From the NCBI GenBank assembly GCA_044439985.1, contig JBITAG010000326.1:1-9041 (forward strand): a stretch of DNA of 9,041 bases, read 5' to 3'. The notes below the pieces were generated by a model. The model had not been told where the DNA came from. It searched no databases and worked only from the letters and a program-made list of their open reading frames with translations. The translations under genes were made by a program, and so were the position numbers. The stretch is from JAJRXR01 sp044439985 (GTDB lineage: Bacteria > Planctomycetota > Phycisphaerae > Phycisphaerales > UBA1924). This document shows positions 6,280 to 9,041 of the stretch, one piece after another (positions within the stretch are counted from its first letter, which is position 1; every line of letters begins with the position of its first letter).

Positions 6280-6305
6280 AACGCCGTGCCCCCGATGGCG
6301 GCGTT
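6280..6305. terminator. Weak hairpin between convergent TPR and isocitrate dehydrogenase genes
   Basis: AACGCCG (6280-6286) pairs with CGGCGTT (6299-6305): a 7-bp stem with a 12-nt loop, in the 51-nt gap between two convergent genes. The right arm touches the isocitrate dehydrogenase stop codon. There is no T-run on either side, so this is a weak terminator candidate supported mainly by position. Confidence 0.3.
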
Positions 6306-7792
6306 TACTGCCCCTGCGCCAGCGAATACCCCCGCTCCCCGTCGTAGTTCTTCAGCGGCTGGAAGTCCGCCACCTCAAACTTCTCGGAGATCCGCCGCAA
6401 CAGATGGATCGTCGGCGCCTGCCCGATCTGCCCGATGTGGTGCTTGTCCTCCAGCTCGAACCGCACGCGGAAGTAGTTGACCACCTCCGTGTACACCGAG
6501 CCCGAGGGCCACACCTGCGTCCCCCGGCTGGAGATCAGCGTCAGCTTGAACGGCGTGCCGACCGCGATCCGCTCGAGGCGCTGGGCCAGCTCGAGCGGGG
6601 GCGTTGTCGTCGCGACGTAGATGTCGCAACCCACCACGTCCGAGCGCACCTGCGTGAAGGTCTCCATCAGCTCGTTGACGTGCGGACGCGTCGGGGGGGC
6701 GTACGAGAGTTCATCCCGCTCGGGCACGGGCTTGGCGTCGCACCCGCTGGGCGCCTTGCCCAGCCGCTCGATGATCGCGCTGGCGAAGTCCGCCGTGCCC
6801 ACCGGGGGCGTCTCGGGATCGCCGAAGTCGCCCGTGTGGACCTTCGCCTCCAGGGTCGCGAGCAGCGCGTTCTCGATCGTCGCCGCGGTTCGGCCCAGCC
6901 CGAGGTGACGCAGCAGCATCAGGCCCGAGAGGAGCAGGCTCGTCGGGTTGCCGATCCCCTTGCCCGCGATGTCGGGCGCCGTGCCGTGGACGGCCTCGAA
7001 GATGGAGATCTGGTCACCGATGTTCGCGCTGGGCGCGAAGCCCAGCCCGCCCACGAGCCCCGCCGCCAGATCGGAGACGATATCCCCCTGCAGGTGGGGC
7101 AGCACGATCATCTGGTACGTCTGCGGCTTGAGCACGAGGTTCATGCACCGCGCGTCGATGATCACGTCCGCCTTCTCGATCTCCGGGTAGTCGTCGCCGA
7201 CGGTGCGGAAGCGGTCGAGGAACAGGCCGTCGGTCATCTTCATGATGTTGGCCTTGTGCCCGCAGTGCACCGTGCTCAGCCCCAGTCGCTTGGCGGACTG
7301 GAAGGCGAACTGGTGCACCTGGTCACACCCGGGCGCCGTGATGAGCCGCTTGCACTCCACCACGTCGCTCGTCAGCCGAGTCTCGACGCCCCCGTACGTG
7401 TCCTCGACGTTCTCGCGGACGATGTACATGTCCACGGGCACGCCCGCGCGGCTGAAGACGGTGTCCACCCCCGGCAGGCTCTGGAAGTGGCGCAGGTTGG
7501 CGAACGCCCCGAACGTCTTGCGCAGGGTCACGTTGATCGACTTGCCCCCCCCGCCGATCGGGGTGCCCATCGGCCCCTTGTAGAGGATGCCGCAGTGCTC
7601 GATCGTCTCGATCGCCTCGTCGGTCATGCCCCGGCTCTCGCCCGTCGCGAAGACGGACTGGCCCATCTGGACCTCCTGGAAGTCCACATGCTCGGTAACC
7701 CCCGCCTCCCGGAAAATCCGCAGGCAGGCGTCCATGATCTCGGGCCCGATCCCGTCTCCGGGGGCGAGGGCGATGGTGGCGCGGTCTGACAT
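6305..7792 (-). CDS. icd: Isocitrate dehydrogenase, Thermus-type long form with C-terminal extension domain
   Basis: Oxidatively decarboxylates isocitrate to 2-oxoglutarate in the TCA cycle. From the chosen ATG the protein is 495 residues, matching the ~496-residue Thermus enzyme rather than the ~416-residue E. coli type. Substrate residues are S85, N87 and R91 (KSINVTLRK), R101, R126, Y133 and K180. D213, D237 and D241 should bind Mg/Mn. S85/N87 argue against isopropylmalate dehydrogenase. The cofactor loop reads HGTAPDIAGKG: D274-I275 where NADP enzymes carry Lys-Tyr, so NAD+ preference is predicted. Residues from about 345 to the end form the extension domain (VGTPFKLTLISSRGTQVWP and the GYSLAQGQ terminus). 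The start at 7792 has AGGAGG 10 nt upstream; an ATG at 7828 would add 12 residues that do not fit the family. It lies 60 nt downstream of the Sua5 gene on the same strand. Family confident, cofactor inferred. Confidence 0.93.
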   Translation of the reverse strand: MSDRATIALAPGDGIGPEIMDACLRIFREAGVTEHVDFQEVQMGQSVFATGESRGMTDEAIETIEHCGILYKGPMGTPIGGGGKSINVTLRKTFGAFANLRHFQSLPGVDTVFSRAGVPVDMYIVRENVEDTYGGVETRLTSDVVECKRLITAPGCDQVHQFAFQSAKRLGLSTVHCGHKANIMKMTDGLFLDRFRTVGDDYPEIEKADVIIDARCMNLVLKPQTYQMIVLPHLQGDIVSDLAAGLVGGLGFAPSANIGDQISIFEAVHGTAPDIAGKGIGNPTSLLLSGLMLLRHLGLGRTAATIENALLATLEAKVHTGDFGDPETPPVGTADFASAIIERLGKAPSGCDAKPVPERDELSYAPPTRPHVNELMETFTQVRSDVVGCDIYVATTTPPLELAQRLERIAVGTPFKLTLISSRGTQVWPSGSVYTEVVNYFRVRFELEDKHHIGQIGQAPTIHLLRRISEKFEVADFQPLKNYDGERGYSLAQGQ

Positions 7793-7802
7793 CGGTGCGA
7801 GG

Positions 7803-7808
7803 CCTCCT
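7803..7808 (-). promoter_or_regulatory. Shine-Dalgarno deciding the isocitrate dehydrogenase start
   Basis: A perfect AGGAGG on the minus strand, 10 nt before the ATG at 7792. It would be inside the coding sequence if the upstream ATG at 7828 were used, so it argues for the shorter protein. Confidence 0.6.
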
Positions 7809-7828
7809 CTGGAAGGACGGTAGGCCAT

Positions 7829-7849
7829 CGCCCGAGCGGTCCTCGGGCG
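7829..7849. terminator. Hairpin between the Sua5 and isocitrate dehydrogenase genes
   Basis: CGCCCGAG (7829-7836) and CTCGGGCG (7842-7849) form a perfect 8-bp stem around a 5-nt loop, beginning 3 nt after the Sua5 stop in the minus direction. No U-tract follows, so it may be a partial terminator, a processing or stabilising hairpin, or a segment tuning expression between two cotranscribed genes. It lies immediately upstream of the rejected ATG at 7828. Confidence 0.45.
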
Positions 7850-7852
7850 GGC

Positions 7853-8842
7853 TCAGCCTGAATCGGCCGCCCGGGTCAGACGCTCAAGCACCGCCTCCCA
7901 GATCGCCCGTTCCCCCTCATCTTCCGCCCCGTTCGGGGGACGCTCGACCGCGATCAGGTCCGGCCCCATCGCGTCCGCCTCCCGCAGCGACGCATAGAGG
8001 CGGGCGGCGTACCCCGCCGCCGACGAGGGCAGGCGCAGAACCTGCGCTCCCCCCGGCGCCGCGATCTTGCCGTGGGCGATCACCACCACCCGCCCCGCGC
8101 CGAGGCCCACCCGGAGGGCCTCAAGCTCCCCGTCGTTCGTGAACAGACGCGTCCGGGCCCTTGGCGCATAGTGGGGGCCCAGGAGCCCCGGCGAGCGCAC
8201 ATCGCCCTCCGCTTCCCCCTCGTGGGCCTCCACCGCCTCGCCCAGCACCCCCGCGAGCTGGGCCCGCCCGATCACCCCGGGGCGCAGCACCCGTGCCGGC
8301 CTCGTCGTCAGGTCCAGCACCGTCGACTCGATCCCCGCCCGGCACGCCCCGCCGTCGAGCGTGAGCACCTCGTCCTCCCCGAACGCGTCGCGCACGTGCT
8401 CCGCCGTGGTCGGCGAGACCCCCCCCGACGCGTTCGCGCTCGGCCCGACCAGCCCCTCGCCCAGCGCCTCGAGCAACGCGAGCGTCAGCGGGTGGTCCGG
8501 GCAGCGCACGCCCACCGTCTCCCCGCCACCGGTGACCACGTCCGGGGTCACCCCGCTCCGGGGCAGCACCAGCGTCAGGGGGCCGGGCCAGAACGCCGCG
8601 GCGAGCCGGTGCGCTTCCTCCGGCCAGTGTCGCACGTACCGGCGCGCCGTCTCCTCCCCGTCCACGTGCACGATCAGCGGATTGCGTGAGGGGCGACCCT
8701 TGAGCGCAAAGACCCGGCGCACCGCGTCCTCATCCGTCGCGATCGCGCCCAGCCCGTAGACCGTCTCGGTGGGAAAGGCGACCAGCCCCCCGGCACGGAG
8801 CCGCTCCACGCACGCGCGAATCGTCTCTGGGTCGGCGTGCAC
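7853..8842 (-). CDS. Threonylcarbamoyl-AMP synthase, two-domain Sua5 type
   Basis: A 329-residue cytoplasmic enzyme that makes L-threonylcarbamoyl-AMP from threonine, bicarbonate and ATP, the first step of the tRNA t6A37 modification. The YrdC-like catalytic domain covers about residues 5-195: PTETVYGLGAIAT (24-36), KGRPSRNPLIVHV (48-60), WPGPLTLVL (85-93), VGVRCPDHP (110-118) and PSANASGGVSPTT (134-146). Residues 217-228, SPGLLGPHYAPR, are the linker typical of Sua5 proteins, and ~229-329 form the C-terminal Sua5 domain. This distinguishes it from the short ~190-residue TsaC form. The start is a GTG at 8842, only 6 nt after the stop of the TolC-like gene. No good Shine-Dalgarno is seen, so translational coupling is likely. 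The next gene downstream is isocitrate dehydrogenase, with no functional link that I know of. Confidence 0.93.
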   Translation of the reverse strand: MHADPETIRACVERLRAGGLVAFPTETVYGLGAIATDEDAVRRVFALKGRPSRNPLIVHVDGEETARRYVRHWPEEAHRLAAAFWPGPLTLVLPRSGVTPDVVTGGGETVGVRCPDHPLTLALLEALGEGLVGPSANASGGVSPTTAEHVRDAFGEDEVLTLDGGACRAGIESTVLDLTTRPARVLRPGVIGRAQLAGVLGEAVEAHEGEAEGDVRSPGLLGPHYAPRARTRLFTNDGELEALRVGLGAGRVVVIAHGKIAAPGGAQVLRLPSSAAGYAARLYASLREADAMGPDLIAVERPPNGAEDEGERAIWEAVLERLTRAADSG

Positions 8843-8848
8843 GCGGGC

Positions 8849-9041
8849 TCACTCGCCCAGGGGCGCCCGATAGTCGAGCGCCCGGTTCCCGTCGAGCACC
8901 TGGTTCGCGTCCGGCACGACCAGATCGATCCGGGAGCGCTCCAGGGCCGTCCCCATCGCCGCGTACAGGTTCGCGATCGAGGTGTTGTACTGCACCAACG
9001 CCTGGATCTCGTTGATCTCCGCCGACGCGAGCGCCTCCTGC
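8849..9041 (-). CDS. TolC-family outer-membrane efflux protein, C-terminal fragment
   Basis: An open frame enters from the right edge and ends with TGA at 8849-8851 on the minus strand, giving the last 63 residues. They begin QEALASAEINEIQALVQYN and continue through a helix ending ANLYAAMGTALERSRIDLV before a short polar tail. The pattern of an amphipathic helix with ...A.VQYN.SIA.LY.A.GT.LER..I is that of the last periplasmic helix of TolC/OprM-type outer-membrane channel proteins. The rest, including the beta-barrel strands and signal peptide, is outside the window. Because the tail is short, the family call rests on one helix. It is 6 nt upstream of the Sua5 start and so probably leads that transcript. 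Confidence 0.68.
   Translation of the reverse strand, partial: QEALASAEINEIQALVQYNTSIANLYAAMGTALERSRIDLVVPDANQVLDGNRALDYRAPLGE

Noticed and set aside
6404..7789. A 461-codon plus-strand open frame opposite isocitrate dehydrogenase
   Set aside because: Arg/His/Leu-rich shadow of a well-supported gene on the other strand.
6305..7828. Calling the minus-strand dehydrogenase 3-isopropylmalate or homoisocitrate dehydrogenase because of its HGTAPDIAGKG loop
   Set aside because: S85, N87, R91 in KSINVTLRK and the ~145-residue C-terminal extension are isocitrate dehydrogenase features; the loop concerns the cofactor, not the substrate.
1..9041. Searched for tRNA/rRNA, CRISPR arrays, insertion-sequence ends, phage, toxin-antitoxin or defence genes
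   Set aside because: None seen by eye. Gene content is ordinary core metabolism plus two exported proteins, and intergenic gaps are all under 80 nt.

Overview
This is a GC-rich, densely coding bacterial window. It carries seven complete genes and two genes cut by the window edges. The best clue to the organism is the tail of the large secreted beta-propeller protein: a cysteine-bracketed pair of repeats of the form ADLAPP..(I/V)F.DVL.(F/Y)LT, ending GCP. I associate this 'GC-type' dockerin-like tail with Phycisphaerae-like Planctomycetota. The high GC, the Thermus-type long isocitrate dehydrogenase and the secreted TPR protein fit that, but the assignment is inference and no 16S or other marker is present.

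Layout. Positions 1-~110 are almost pure G/C and look like a damaged or low-quality contig end. They run into the C-terminal part of an ALDH7-type aldehyde dehydrogenase (to 556, + strand). rpiA (ribose-5-phosphate isomerase A) overlaps it by 8 nt, starting at a TTG with its own Shine-Dalgarno. A GC-rich hairpin (1286-1311) separates rpiA from a convergent small KdgF-like cupin (1316-1684, - strand). The cupin and a low-specificity threonine aldolase (1761-2864, +) diverge from a 76-nt intergenic region with back-to-back TAGANT -10-like boxes. Next come a secreted 14-repeat FG-GAP/VCBS protein with the dockerin-like tail (2942-5275, +) and a secreted TPR protein (5300-6253, +) that looks leaderless. 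On the minus strand, converging on these, lies a probable cluster: a TolC-like outer-membrane protein (only its last 63 residues visible), a two-domain Sua5 threonylcarbamoyl-AMP synthase, and a Thermus-type isocitrate dehydrogenase with NAD-type cofactor residues.

How the genes relate. Most are housekeeping metabolism: lysine or aldehyde oxidation, pentose phosphate, threonine/glycine, TCA cycle and the tRNA t6A modification. Two exported proteins of unproven role sit in the middle. I see no defence system, mobile element, CRISPR array, RNA gene or phage gene, and I do not think the window holds a new multi-gene system. The points most worth a second look are the 14-blade protein and its tail, the isocitrate dehydrogenase cofactor residues, the altered RpiA phosphate loop, the TAGANT/short-leader promoter pattern and the anomalous first ~110 bases.
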